Assembly (NCBI GenBank): GCA_015227615.1
Contig: JAALGZ010000032.1
Location: 1 to 64,000, forward strand
DNA: 64,000 bases
Reading direction: 5' to 3'
Source: Labyrinthula sp. Ha
Lineage: Eukaryota; Sar; Bigyra; Labyrinthulida; Labyrinthulaceae
Shown: one piece after another, positions 43,183 through 56,248 of the stretch
How the letters are laid out: every line of letters begins with the position of its first letter
Numbering within the stretch: the stretch's first letter is position 1
Notes under the pieces: model-generated
What the model was told of the DNA's origin: nothing
Database searches by the model: none
Seen by the model: only the letters and a program-made list of their open reading frames with translations
Program-made: the position numbers and the translations under genes

Positions 43183-46100
43183 CAAGTGGAAAATACAAGA
43201 AAAATCCTCATTGAACATTATTGAACCCATAATGTATAACTCAGGCTTGTCCTAGTCTCAAATATAAATTGGTTATAAGTATAAATATCCATAATTGGTA
43301 ACAATAAGCAGCGTACAAATTATTTTGAACATTGTCTTTGAAGGCATAAAACATTTTTTAAGTTCTCTAAGTGTTTCTTATTTTATTCTGACATTGGTAA
43401 GGAAACTACCAAACTAAATAGATGATGCACTGTTAACTTTACTTACTTTTCTAATCCCCAATATATAGATATATACCCTTATGGAACAACTGAAGAGAAG
43501 TAAATTTCTTCACATTAGATAATATTTAGTTGTATTATATATAGCTCTTGAAGAGCCACTGTAAATCCTTTGCGTAAAAAGTTTTGGTTACCTTCCTAAC
43601 TAAAAAGTCTTCGTGGTGAACTTCGACAATGAAACCAATTATATCCTCTGATTCCTTAATCTTCATACTTCGATTGAAATAAAACAGCCCTTCATCCAAG
43701 GCTAAGAAATTAGCTATTGATCGAAAAAAAATTGTCAACTCTTCTGTATCTGATGACTTGAAATTTCCTATAGAAATTCATTATGAGCGAAATTTACACA
43801 GAAATAAACTAAAATTTTATAAAAAAAATGCTTTTCTCCTTTGTTCAAATTTTAGTTATTAAGGTCTGGTTTCGTATCATACAAGATATTAAAACAAAAT
43901 CATAACTAAACTAACTATTGTCAAATAACTCACGAATATTAATGCAGATTAAAATTGAGCAGGTAGTACTATTAAAAGAATACATTATTTTGTTATAGTT
44001 CATCCTATGGATGAAGTTAAAGTCCATTATCTTGATGGAGTATACACTAAGAAGTTAAACTAAGACTTCATTGATAATGAATTCTGACACTATGCGCCTG
44101 AGGTTTTTATAATACTTAATGATGATTGTAAGCACTCTCATGCTATGATTTTTCTTTCGCTAGATAGAAATGAAAGAGATTGAATAATAATTTAACAAAA
44201 TTGTTAAAGCAGAATTCACTCCAGTCTAAGCAAACAGTTTCTTTAGTACGAATCAATAAACTTAAAAAGTTATTGGCATAAAATGATGAACAGAATCTTT
44301 AGATCTCTGCACCAAGAGTGATTAGCTATCATTATTTACGGCTCTATCCATCCAGAGTTTATACCTAAACTTTTGTAAAATTCAAATATTTGAATCTAGC
44401 TAAGACTTGTCTGCATGTTGGTTCTTATCATAATCTCTTCTATTTGAAACACCCATAAAGTTAACTGGAGTCAACGTTAATGAAACAATAGTTGCCTTTA
44501 AAACCCTCAAGTATATATCCATTATAATGTACAGAATTGCCCTAAGAACTTACTTTATATTATACTAAGCAAATAAAATAGGTTGTAAGTGTTTTATGAG
44601 AAAGTATTTTGATATAAAGGGAAATGAATCTAAATTAGGGAAAATCAAAATATCAGATGTGGAAAAGAAGATGTTTATATGGCTTAAATTATACCGTTAG
44701 TAAGGTTTTACCTTATTTTGAGAACAGAACTTTTATAAAAAAAGAAGATTTATTGCAAAACCTAAGGCTCATGATCGCAGAATATATTGAACAGCAACTA
44801 CTATTTACAGAGAACATTTCAGTAGTTCATTTTCCAAATCCTCGTGATTATAATAATCTGTGACACCAAACTTACTGAGCCTACCAGTAGTGCGAAGATA
44901 TTAAATCGGTGCTAATTTATTCTCGATGAACTGAATGCTTTCTCTTTACATAACTGGCCTAATTCAATTTAAGATAAACACTTTGAGAAAGCATACTTTT
45001 TTTCTTTGTTTTTTGTCTCTATGTCATTTATTTTAGTTGATGAGGCTATTTCTTTTCCCATTAACGCATACTTTAAAGATTAGGTGATCAACATTATACT
45101 CACCACTTTCCAAATAACCTAATCTATAGGTTCATTCTCATGGAATCCTGCTTACCTATTGACTCGTGATTTCGTGATTTGCAACTTTGAACACTCTTTA
45201 CTATAATCAGGGGAGGTAAAGCTAGTGAAGTAAAAAGATTTTATTTAAGTAAGTTCAACACAGAGGAGAGCTAAGAATATTATTAGATGTTGGATAACCA
45301 TAGGTGTTGATGATTTTAACAACTTCGTCTTTCTAGAAACATGATTTATTGCCACTGCACCTTCATAGTGCACATATCCTGTGACAGGGTACTTTGCTTT
45401 AAACGAACAAATAAGGTTTTGAGCTGTAATCGTGCAAAAGCACTCGACATTCTCTCAAATGTCTTTAATCAAAACATGCTAGGTGCTTCAAGCACCTAAA
45501 AGGATTTTTTTATTTATATTCTTGGAGTTGGGATACAACAAACTATATTATTTTCCTTCACTAAAAGTGACATATAGAAGACATCAAAGGTATTAAGAAG
45601 ACATTTCTCTCTTAATATATGACCCATTTGAGGAGAAAGTACTAAAGCGGAGCTTAAAAAGGCATAGCATTGTAAGTTGAGCTCAGTAGCACTTATGTGA
45701 CATGGAATACAGAAGTTTGGAACACATCAACTTGCAAATCGCTGCTTCATAAACTTGAATGGAAACATGTTACCTGAACCTGTAGTTTATTCTCATTCTT
45801 GGAAAATTCCTTGCTAAAGTAGTATCTTTATAGATGTAGTGAATCTTCTTGAGATATGACTAAAAAAGACGTTCTACTCTTTGTACAAGTGTCTATAAGA
45901 AGCCTGGTTTCCCTTCCCTGAAAACCAAAATTAAACAGAAATATATACTTCTTCCACTATTCTTGATATATATGGCCAATTCTAAAGCCTTTTTGTATAC
46001 ACGTCTAAATTCGGACAAGTAAGTTTTGGATATTTATACATATGGTCAAGGGGACTTAAATATGACCATAGCAATGTTTCTTTGACTAGCAAATTGATGT

Positions 46101-47994
46101 AATCTGACTATACTGGATTGCTAGCTCCAGTGCCCACTACAGGGTACGGGGGGGGGGCACCCCAACTACTAAACCTTTCACCGTAAAATAAGGGGAGAAT
46201 ATTACAAAAAAATTATAGCATATGTAAGAAAACTGTGCCGAGTGACATGATGACAGGGAAATAAACAAACGATTTCCATTTTCAAGCAACAAAAAATTAT
46301 GTAACTTTCTTTATTATGTTCAATCTCAAACATCGCATGATCTAAAGCTGCATAGCCTATCTTAGAACTCCAACCCTTGACACCAATAATGTGCTGGGAC
46401 TAAGATTATATTTTCACCTAAGACACCAACCTTAGCTTTACTGCTGTTCCCTTTCTCAAAATCTTATCATAAACTCTAGCTCTGAACATGGTGGCTAAGT
46501 TGTTCTGCTTTTCAGATCCATTAGCGGATATTGGTCTTGACCATCCATTGTTCATTTCCTCTAAACTCCGTTCTTGATTAATCAACCTGAGATGTAGCAG
46601 ATGTGCATATCTTGCCCTAGTTCTCCGGCATGTTTTGCTTTTGTCTGTAGAAATTTTACCGCTAATATAGTGTCTCTTACCTATACCAGCTCCTGTTTTC
46701 TTGTTCTTCTGCTGTATTATGTCCATGTTAATTTAGATTCTCGTAATCTTCTTTTAATGGTTCGTACTATTGGTTATATCTTGGATGAACTCTTTGGAGA
46801 AGAAAAAGCAAACGTTATTCAATCTACGTGTAGTTTAAATGGAATTTTTCGAGCTAAACCATGTATTCTTTGAACTACTCTAAACGTTGTTACCTGACCC
46901 AACTGCAATGACTATCGTTGGTAATAAATACTGCAACACCAGGTTAAAAGCATCCAAATTGCTTTGTCAGCTACAGTTCTTTACTATTCAAGTCATTAGG
47001 AGATCTAATTCCCCTCAAAGAACAGCAGAATGAAATAGTATCTTGAACTAAAAGTCAAACTGAGTTAAAGACCTGAGCTCTTTCTGAATAAACACAGCAT
47101 TCAGCACTTTCCCCTTAATAAATATATAAGAAAACCTGCTTGTATCCAGCCCCTGATCTCACGTTATCTATACTACATACCCCAGGTTGACCTCATTTTC
47201 ATAGACCCCTGAATCCAAAGAGTAAAGCAAAGGCATCATTGAAAAGAAAGCAAATTGACAAGGACCACCCGAAGGCAACAAGATTTTTGCCACCCTCAAA
47301 ACCCATCCAAAACGCATGTATCTTTGGTGTTGGTTTCCTTACGCGACATTTCTATTCCAGGTTGGTCCATTTTGCGCCCTTATAAGGTGTTCTACTAGAA
47401 GTTCATCTATAAGCGATATATAAGCACTACTTTCCTATATGTACCCCAAGAAAGGCCACTTTATAACATATATTTATAATCCAGTTTTCTCAGCACTTTG
47501 TACCTCCTCTTCATGATCTTCCTATTTGTCCTTGTTTTTCTGTCGTGTAATGTATTAGAAACCTCACTAAGAAACTTCACATGCGGCTATTACGTTCCGC
47601 GAACATTGTAGATTCTTACTGTTCTCGGCTTTACCTGGAATGAGCCCTCATCTGCCATTCCAAGGGGCTTTTAATGTTTCTCAAAATGGCTTTTGCAGCG
47701 TCCATTTTCAAATAATTGTTAGGTTGATTATTCCAAACTTTTTTCTTTGACATGGTTGAGAGATAACCCAATAACCAAATAATCAGTTCTAATGCAAAAT
47801 CTGAAGAATATACAATTGCAAAAAATGCTCGATAAGATAATAAGCTACAGAGGCAAAGTAAAGAAACCAAAGCAGAGGCGTCATTTCGAAGATAACCCAT
47901 GAAACAGCTCTTGCTTTGCTCGGAAATGCTCAGAATCTAGCTATTCTTAAGAGTGATATAAAAAACCTACTAACGCTAATTCTATGATCAATGA
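43183..47994. other. Spacer with scattered weak frames
   Basis: 4.8 kb. Contains a possible broken reading frame pair at 44596-44863 (see findings), a poly-G run at 46148-46157 and overlapping opposite-strand frames at 46418-46873 that cannot both be real and match nothing. A minus-strand 89-codon frame with ATG at 47900, two hydrophobic segments and no homologue lies just beyond the AGC kinase stop on the same strand; it is more likely 3' sequence than a gene. Confidence 0.45.
46148..46157. repeat. Poly-G run (10 G)
   Basis: Ten consecutive G in AT-rich spacer, third such run of the window with Gs on the + strand. Confidence 0.95.
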
Positions 47995-49779
47995 TCAAGA
48001 TACAGTTTCACTAAGTTTTTCATTAAAACATCTGGCATAGTTTGAACTCAATGGTCTCTTTCGACTTTGAACCTTTAAACCTTCTTGTTTAACAGGCTCT
48101 TCAATTACAACTGCATCCAACTCTTTATCCTCCATTTCTACCTCCTCATTCTCTTGGTCTGATTCCTCCATCAAAGTACTTACTGCACTCTGGGCAACAA
48201 ACGTAAAATCTTTAAAATTATTTACTAATTCATTAATCTGTCCTTCAGACTTAATTTTTTCTTTTGGTGTAGATCTAGTTGCTGCCGTTTGAGATTGAGG
48301 TTGTGAATAAAGCGGCATTTCAGTAAAACAAGTATCAAAATTATTTGTATCTGGATTTTCTCCGCTCCATTTATCACCTTCAAAACTTGGTTTATAAGGC
48401 GGATCAATATTTCGATTATAAACATCTTGCCAGTCTACCCCTGCAAAAAAAACATGATCCTTAATCTCTTCCACACCATTTGTTCCTAACCTATGCCCTG
48501 GATTTCTGTTCAACAAAGAAGTTAAAATAGACTGTGCTTTCAAAGAAACTATTTTTGGAAAACGCAGTTTTGACCTCATTATTCCTTGAAATAATCTTTT
48601 ACGATCTTCAGAATACCAAGGCGGTAATGACGTCAGCATTTCATATAATAAAGCTCCCATAGACCACCAATCCACATTTCTGTCATGACCAGATCGAGTA
48701 ACTATTTCAGGGGCTAAATATTCAGCAGTTCCTACAAATGAATAAGCAACTTTTTTCTTAGAATCATGCTTTTCTTCAGTTTGAAGTTCGTATTCTTTAC
48801 TTAAGCCAAAGTCTGCTAACTTAATATGCCCGTTGCTGTCTAAAAGAATATTTTCCGGTTTTAAATCCCGGTAAATTATATTTTTTCCATGTAAATACCC
48901 GAGAGCTAAAGTAATTTCACTTACGTAAAATCTTGCCAAAGGTTCTGAAAATTTTCCTAATTTACCAAGATGAAAAAACATTTCCCCACCAGCCATATAG
49001 TCAAGAATAAAGTGAAGTGTGTCTTTGGTTTGAAAAGCAAAATTTAGTTTTACGATGAAAGGATGATCCACATAAGATAAAACTCTTCTTTCTGTTTTAG
49101 TATGTTGAAGTTGTTTTCCATGGGAAACCTGCTTCTTTTTCAAAATTTTATCTGCATATAAAACACCTGTATCCTTTTTTCTACATAAAACTACTTTTCC
49201 AAAGGATCCACGACCTAAAACTCTTATCTGAACAAAATCCGATAATCCAATTCTTTTGAATTTATTCTTTTTTGAAATAAAGTACAAATCTTCAGCTTCC
49301 AAAAATGCTTTCAAAGAAAGTAAATCTTCATAAGCAACAGATCCAGAACTAAGTTCATCAGAAACAAGTTTAATAATAGAATTTAACCAAGCTTCTAACT
49401 CAATTTGTCTTCTCCTCAAGAAATCTGGGTGTAGATTGGTAAAAACGTTATATCTTTTTCCTGGGAGTGGATTCAATGTGTTTTTTATAAGAGAAGAAAT
49501 GTTTGCATTTAGCTTTTCAAATTCTCGATATCTTCTTGTTCTAAACAATAAGAAAAACCAAAAAACTTACACTTTCCAAGTTCGATTTGGGTTCGACGTT
49601 GTAATTTCTATTAAGAACGTAGCATATTTTATCCCTTTGGAGTCCTTAATGATTTGATAATTTGGTATATGAACCGAGTATTTGAGGTTAAAAGGCGAAG
49701 CGCGTTCTTTCTCCTTGTTCGTTATTGAGTTGACTTCCAAATCGCCTTGAGAAAGGTTTTTCGTTACTTGGTGCTCCAT
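47995..49779 (-). CDS. PX-domain AGC protein kinase, SGK3/CISK-like, two exons
   Basis: Ser/Thr kinase joining a PX domain (phosphoinositide binding, endosome targeting) to an AGC catalytic domain. Exons 49779-49571 and 49540-47995 give 584 residues. The PX domain spans about 28-155, with R-R-Y-R-E-F (72-77) formed across the intron, a PLPGK loop and RRRQ.E.WL. Kinase motifs: GRGSFGKV (179-186), K201 in A-D-K, YRD with D295, DFG with D313, GTAEYLAPE with the activation-loop T341, and the C-terminal hydrophobic motif FKDFTF (512-517) with T516 as the expected phosphosite. All catalytic residues are present, so it should be active and regulated by PDK1-type phosphorylation. Two departures are the A-D-K in place of the usual A-M/L-K and VGTAEY in place of CGTPEY. 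The 60-residue tail is acidic and then basic. No similar kinase gene lies nearby. Confidence 0.92.
49541..49570 (-). other. Intron of the PX-AGC kinase gene (30 bases)
   Basis: Minus-strand GTAAGT...GTTTAG. Splicing rebuilds the conserved PX core (T-W-K-V-T-R-R-Y-R-E-F) from two frames that are each incomplete alone. Confidence 0.93.
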
Positions 49780-51817
49780 AATTACGGGTTATATGAGGAA
49801 ACAAGGTATTTTCGCAATAAAAGTTAAAACAAATGTTATGTTCTCTTTTAATTGAAGAAAGCGTGGCTTCTGAAATTTTTTCTCGTTGTTTCTCTGGTTC
49901 AAATTTGAAATGTCCGAGTGTTTACGAAGCGTGGTAATGCCATCATGTGAAACTTAAGCAACTTTGAATGGGATGAGTGGACAACTAATACCCATCCTCG
50001 GGTGACCGGATTTGGCTTAATTTTCTTTAATACAGTGCTTTAGTTAGGAAAATGAAAAGTAAATGAATATATTTTCCGGTTTGGTCTACTTTTAATCATA
50101 CTTTATGGAAAAGAAAAAGGTTTGGTTTTGTTTCTCGAGACCTCTTAGTTTGTATGGCTGGGTTCGCACTAACCTAATCCTACTAGAGTCTAGAGTAAAA
50201 GAACGCTAAAATAAGTTGAACCCATCTATGATTGCAAAATTAACCCCTCTTATTCACATTATTACAATTATTATTAAAGTTTCATCCGTGATGTACTAAA
50301 CTGAACAAATGATTGGTAGACTAGAATGAGGACTAACGGTGCTTCGAGCAGGAAGTCAACAAGAAAAACTTAGCACCGCTGTGATTTGATAACAGCCATT
50401 GTCTGGTATTTTATTCAAAACGTTTGAACGAAGATCATTCATTGCTATTTTGATTCAACGGAATAAGAACCTACACAGCATAGAGAATGTACTAATCTAT
50501 TATTCAGACCAGCTGATATATACAAATATCTTAAGGAGCCCAAGGGAAAATTGCCCTTATTTTCTCGGAAATAATTAATAAATATTTATAATCATTAATG
50601 TTCATACTTGAATAATGATACTTTATAATTTGCCGGAAGATAAATATATGGCTTTCTTACAGGGTGACACTAGGTACTAGAGCTTTCCCCTAGTTTATAG
50701 ACGATTGTCTAGCGCCATAAATAGACTACAGGGTTGCAACTTTTACTATGTTGACCTGCCTACACTTTAGTTCTCAGCTAAAGTCAAGGTCTTATACTTC
50801 ACTCTGAGTTGACTTAGCCAAAGACTGTAAGGGTTAGCTTTTTCTAGTGGTAATACCATGAAACCCATGAATCTTTCTTTGTTAGTAATAAACCGCCAAA
50901 AGTTTTTACCCGGATTTCAAGTTCAAATAATTATTGTGTGTCTTTCTTTTGAATAGTTCACTAAAAATTATTCAAATTATCGGTACCTAGAGTTCTCTGT
51001 AAATGGAGAACAGAACAAACCTATTAATAGCTCCCCAATCTTTAGTCCGGTTTGAAAGATTTATTTCCTTTAATTACTCTAAGTAAAGTTGAGCAAACAA
51101 AACACGGATATACCTGTTGCTATATGTGTGATATTGACCTTAACCAAATGCAACTTACAGGCAAAGATTTAAAGATGAGCACGCACCAAGAGTCTTTCTA
51201 ACAAAAAAAATATAGCTAAAAATAACTAAGGTCATGAACTAATGTTCTAATCTTTTGCAAGATTTGGTTTGGGCTGTTGAGTGGAAATTTGTATCCACTG
51301 TTCGCAATATGGCGTTTCCGTGGGGATAATCAGACCTTATATTACTTTTGAAAAGCAAATTTATGTATTGACAATATTCTCTCTCCTGTTTTATATAGCA
51401 TACAATTAATTTAATAAAAAGCTACAACAAAAAATAGGCGAAAATATTCACGAAAACAGTATTTTGCTTCTTTGAATTTTATGTAATATATGGGCACATC
51501 AGTTAGAGCAAAATTTACTAGGATAATTCTTCAATACAATGAAAACCTTGGAGTACAATTAAAATCATATATAGTGAAAAACAATATACAAGAGAGTTCT
51601 TTGTGCTTATGGAATCGATTGTAGGCTCCTCATCCTTTTCCTTAAGTCTAATGATTATTTAGCACTGCCGAGAAGTAAAATGTATTTGATTTAAGCGCCA
51701 CACGAGTTACACCACTCTCTCCAGTATATTAAGTCTGTATTATCGGTCTAAGTAAGCCGGTAACAATTTGAAGTTTGTAATATGCACTGTATAAGATTAC
51801 CTCCCGTAGAATGTATG
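49780..51817. other. Spacer between PX-AGC kinase and copia element
   Basis: 2.0 kb upstream of the kinase start and ending at the 5' LTR. No gene, RNA or further LTR fragment recognised. The final five bases (51813-51817, GTATG) are the probable left target-site copy of the element. Confidence 0.5.
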
Positions 51818-51945
51818 TATTAAATATATTAACTAAGTGGAATATATTGTATCACAAACATAGAAATGGGTCGTAATTAATTATATTGTTCAGATAAGGG
51901 GTTAAGGAATAAGTACATGGATAAAAGAGAGAAACATTCATAATA
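51818..51945 (+). repeat. 5' LTR of the copia element (128 bp)
   Basis: Begins TATTA and ends TAATA, a five-base inverted repeat rather than the usual TG...CA. Unusually short for an LTR. Matches the 3' copy at about 119 of 128 positions. Confidence 0.9.
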
Positions 51946-51960
51946 GGTTAACAGCGCGAT
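51946..51960 (+). other. Probable primer-binding site, tRNA-Asn anticodon-region type
   Basis: Starts directly after the 5' LTR. Its first ten bases, GGTTAACAGC, are the complement of GCTGTTAACC, the anticodon stem-loop sequence of tRNA-Asn(GUU) in many eukaryotes. Drosophila copia and Ty5 are known to prime with an internal tRNA fragment (initiator Met), so this would be the same mechanism with another tRNA. The match beyond ten bases is poor, and the host tRNA is not in this window. Confidence 0.5.
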
Positions 51961-54900
51961 AAGAAAAGCTTGAAATATGAGTAGCGAAAAAAATTTAGAC
52001 CTCTTCTAGAGAGGACAAGACTACAAAAGGCGGAGAATAAAAATAAAAGCCAAACTCATGGAAGAGGGGCTATTTAAAACCATTGAGAACCAGAAGGAAA
52101 AATACGAAGCATCAACAACCAGGAAAATAATACTCTCCAGCGCAGAACAAAAGAGAAACGGAAAGGCAATGGCCATAATATTAGGAAAAATCAGTAACAA
52201 CATGTTAGAGAAAGTTGAAGCTTGCGAAGATATCTACAGCATGTGGGAAAGGTTGGAGAGCTTGTTTAAAGTTGGCGCTAGAGAGGAGAGAAGGAGAAGT
52301 TTTGATGTATTGGAGCATCCAAGGCGATCTGCGAGGGTGGCAAGAATAGAGAATTTTGACACGAACTTGAGAAGGTTTGTAGCAGCAAGAGGTCTTATAC
52401 ATGATGATCACAAGATAGACAGATTACTAAATGTGATAAAACATGACAGATTTACACAGCTCAAGATCGTTGTTGAGGACAACCTATTAAATATAAATAT
52501 GCTATTACATACATATTACAGAATACAATATAAATATAGTTACATATCCTAAATACAGTTGATACAGTTTAGTGAAATAGCCATACACTATTTCATATTA
52601 AGTTTTAACGTATTCAGAGCAACCACCAAAATACAAAATAACACAACCCATAGATTTACAATTATGGCAAAATTTTCAACAAACAATTGCATTTGGCAAA
52701 TATTATTGACAGAATGAGACCAATTTTGGGCAGAAGCGCAAGAGGTTCAAGGGGAAGGTGTCGCGGAACTAATGGAAACGCGAACCCTCAATAAAAATGT
52801 TACAAGTGCGGAGAAGGAGGACATATAAGAGCAAGATGTGCAAAGTTAGTATGTGAGAACTGCAAGGGTATTAGACACGAAACAGATGAATGTAAAAAAC
52901 CGAAAATGGAAACAGAATACAGAGTTAACATGGCAGAGAAAAAGCAGAAATACGAGCCACAAAACGACTTCTATAATGATTATGACTCAGTGACGACAAG
53001 TAGAACTGAAAAGAAAACAATGTATTGCAATAAATCAGTAAATGTAGCAATATTAAATATAGAAAACGACAAAAAACTAAACAAAAAACAAAAAATCACC
53101 GAAAAACAAAACAAAAATCAGAAAAACACTAAGAAGCAAAGCAATAACTATATCAAATTTTTATGGGATTCAGGAGTATCGAATCATCTGATATCAATGG
53201 ATAAAATAAAGCACGTAAACGACATAAAAAAGATAGACGGAGAAACGTTGGATGGTGTAGCTTCTACAACAGAATTGAAACTAAAAGGGAATATGACGGT
53301 GAAATTAGGTCACCCAGAAATATATCTGAAGGATGTATATATACTTGACACAGAAAAGCCGGTAGCTATAATATCAATCGGAAAAGTAAGCACTGATAAC
53401 TACATCAACACTGAAATAGATGGCAAAGGGATCAATATAAAAACAGCAAACGGAGAAAAAATAGAAAGAATTAGAAGCGAACCAGAATCTATATAAGAAA
53501 ACACTAAAAGTAATAAAAAAGAAAGAGAATACAAAAAAATAATTTTCCTGGCACAAATATTTTGGACACCCATCAAAACAGTTGCTTCTAAAAACCCTTC
53601 GATACCACCGTATAAAACCAGCTGCGATGGACAAACTGGGCATTTTTAAAACATGTTCCAGAGTCAAAAACGAAAGAATACCTATAAATAAAGTTAGAGA
53701 AAAAGAAGTGAAAAACCACTTCAGAGAATATATTGTGATACATTAGACATACCGGCCATATCAAACACTGGTTACAAAGATTGTCTCGTAATGGTGGATG
53801 ATTATTCTAAATACAGGTTCACAAGAATGTATAGAAAAAAGAAAAACGTTTCAAAAATGCTGATACATGAAATAAAATATATAGAAGAAAACGCAGAGCG
53901 GAAAATAAAATGTACCTTCTCAGACCAAGGAAAAGAATTCATGAATAAAAGTGTAATAAGATTCCTCAGCGAAAATGCAACTCAAAGGCGATACTCGTCA
54001 ACCTACACACCGCAGCATAACGGACCAGCAGAAAGAAGCAATCGTATAATAAGATCTGGAATAAAAATTTTTCTACAACAGGCAAAGTTACCAATGAAAT
54101 ATTAGCCATACGCAGCAGAAGAATATATAAGAGTAAAAAATATATCCATAAATTCAACAACTGAAAAATCCCCGCATGAATTATTATTCGAAACAAAATC
54201 AAAAATCAAGTTTGTGTTTACATTTGGCGAAGAGGTAACTTATATAGATACCAAGATAAAAAATAAAATAAAGCCGAAGAATAAGTTTGGGCTATATATG
54301 GGAAGGTCTAAAGTATCGTCTGAATCAAAAGTACTAGACAACGTGTCCAAAGAGATCATATTGAGCAGAGATATACAAACACTAAGACGTTCAATAACGA
54401 ACCTGAAGCAGGGTAATAAGATAAAGAATGACGAAGATAAATACACGACTGAGCAGAGAGAAAATCAAAGAGAACCTCCATCAACTTACCAAGAATTCTT
54501 GAGAATAAGAAAACAACCAGACGATGAAACACCAGAGCACTGGATCCAAAGAAGAAACCCTCATAAAGCGACACGTCCAATAACCTATAAATTAGCGAAG
54601 AAAACATCGAACTAAAAACTTGCCGAAAAGCTGCACAAAATGCAGATATCGTACCATGAAGTCTATAAAGCAAAAAACCTAAAGAGCAACAGAGAGCCAA
54701 GAAACCTGATACAAGCGTTCAAGTCCAAGGATAAGGACAAGTGGTTAGAGGTCTATATGAAGGAGGTAGATAAGTTCAAGAAGATCACTCTGTGCAAATT
54801 AGTTAAACGTGAACAGACTTCTGCAAACAGCACTCCAATATGCTTCATGGAACTATTCAATAAGAAGTTCGATAACGTCAAGCATGAAAATATCTATAAA

Positions 54901-56248
54901 GTACATTTTTCTGCCAACGGAAAATCCCTGGAACCCGAAGAAGACGTTTATTCTCATGTATTGAACAAGGAGACCATCCGCATCTTTATAGCGCTCTCCA
55001 CAGCAAGTAACAAGTAACTATGGCAACTTAATATCTCTTCTGCTTATCTAAACGCTAATTTAAGTAAGAAAAGATACTATGAGCTGCTACAGCTATTTCG
55101 GAAAAAGAGGAAGAATGATCTGTAGGAATCCAGCAAGGAAATACGCGTCTAAAGGAAAGTGGGAGAGCGTGGTTCTTGGACTTATCTAGGACTCTGGAAT
55201 CTTTGGGTTGTCAAGCGTTTTTGGTGGAAACAATGCTATTTCGATGGCGAATGCCAGATGGAAAAATTGTTTATTTACTTATTTACGTTGATGATATTTT
55301 ATTTGCGACCAATAATCCGAAGAATGGTAATTTCATATTGAAGAAACTACAGACGAGATATGACGTAAAATCTACGCAAAAGGCGACAAAATTCAATGGT
55401 TTCGAATTCAACCAATTGGACATCGGGGTTCTCGTAAATGTCCAAAATTACATATTGGCAGTTACGTTCACTTACGACTGTAAGGACACTAAGTATCATG
55501 GAACGCCACATGAACCTGGCAAGTACCACACCCCAGAGGAAATGTTATAGATGAAAAACTTTTTCAACGTATTATAGGAACATTACATCTTATTTCAGAA
55601 ACTTGCAGGGCAGACACAGTGTATGCTGTCAATCGTTTAGCTGTATTTACAAAAATTTCAACGCTACAACTACTAAAAGAGGCAAAGAAAATACTAAGAT
55701 ACTTAAGCCACTCAAAAGAATACGGGTTATTTTACAATAGAAATACAAAATATTGCAATTTAGCAATATACAGCGACGCATCGTGGGGTAACGTGCCAGG
55801 GGACAGCTCTTCTTTAGATGGACATCTTATTATAATTAACAGAGCACCAATATGTTGGAAATTGAAAAAACAAAATGTTATAGCAAAATCATCAACTGAA
55901 TCGGAGCTAGTAGGTATCACTAGAGCACTAAGCTCAGCGGAATGGTTAAAGATTGTATTAGAGTTTTTGAAAGTGAAAAATATAACCTGGACACTGATGA
56001 GTGATAGTGTTCCAGCTATTAAGTTATTGCATGGACAGTCGTTAACAGACAGCTCGGGGCATATGGAGATGAAATATTTTTTAGTAGAATTGTTTTAAAG
56101 AGAAATAGATGCATAATACAATATTTAGAAGAGGGAAGGAAGCCGACTGACGTGTTTACTAAACCGGTGAAAGAATATATTTACAAGAGGTTAAGAAAGT
56201 ATCTAGTTGTATCGAGCAAGAAAAGAAAAGAAAAGAGAAGAACGGAGA

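Noticed and set aside
43535-43800. 67-codon minus-strand frame with a 30-base GTAAAT...TATAG candidate intron upstream
   Set aside because: Splicing the candidate intron creates a TGA at the junction, and the frame has no ATG.
46418-46873. Opposite-strand overlapping frames of 102 and 90 codons
   Set aside because: They overlap and cannot both be coding; neither matches a family or has a plausible partner exon.
47631-47900. 89-codon frame with two hydrophobic segments, next to the PX-AGC kinase stop
   Set aside because: Lies just beyond the kinase stop on the same strand, with no homologue recognised; more likely untranslated sequence.
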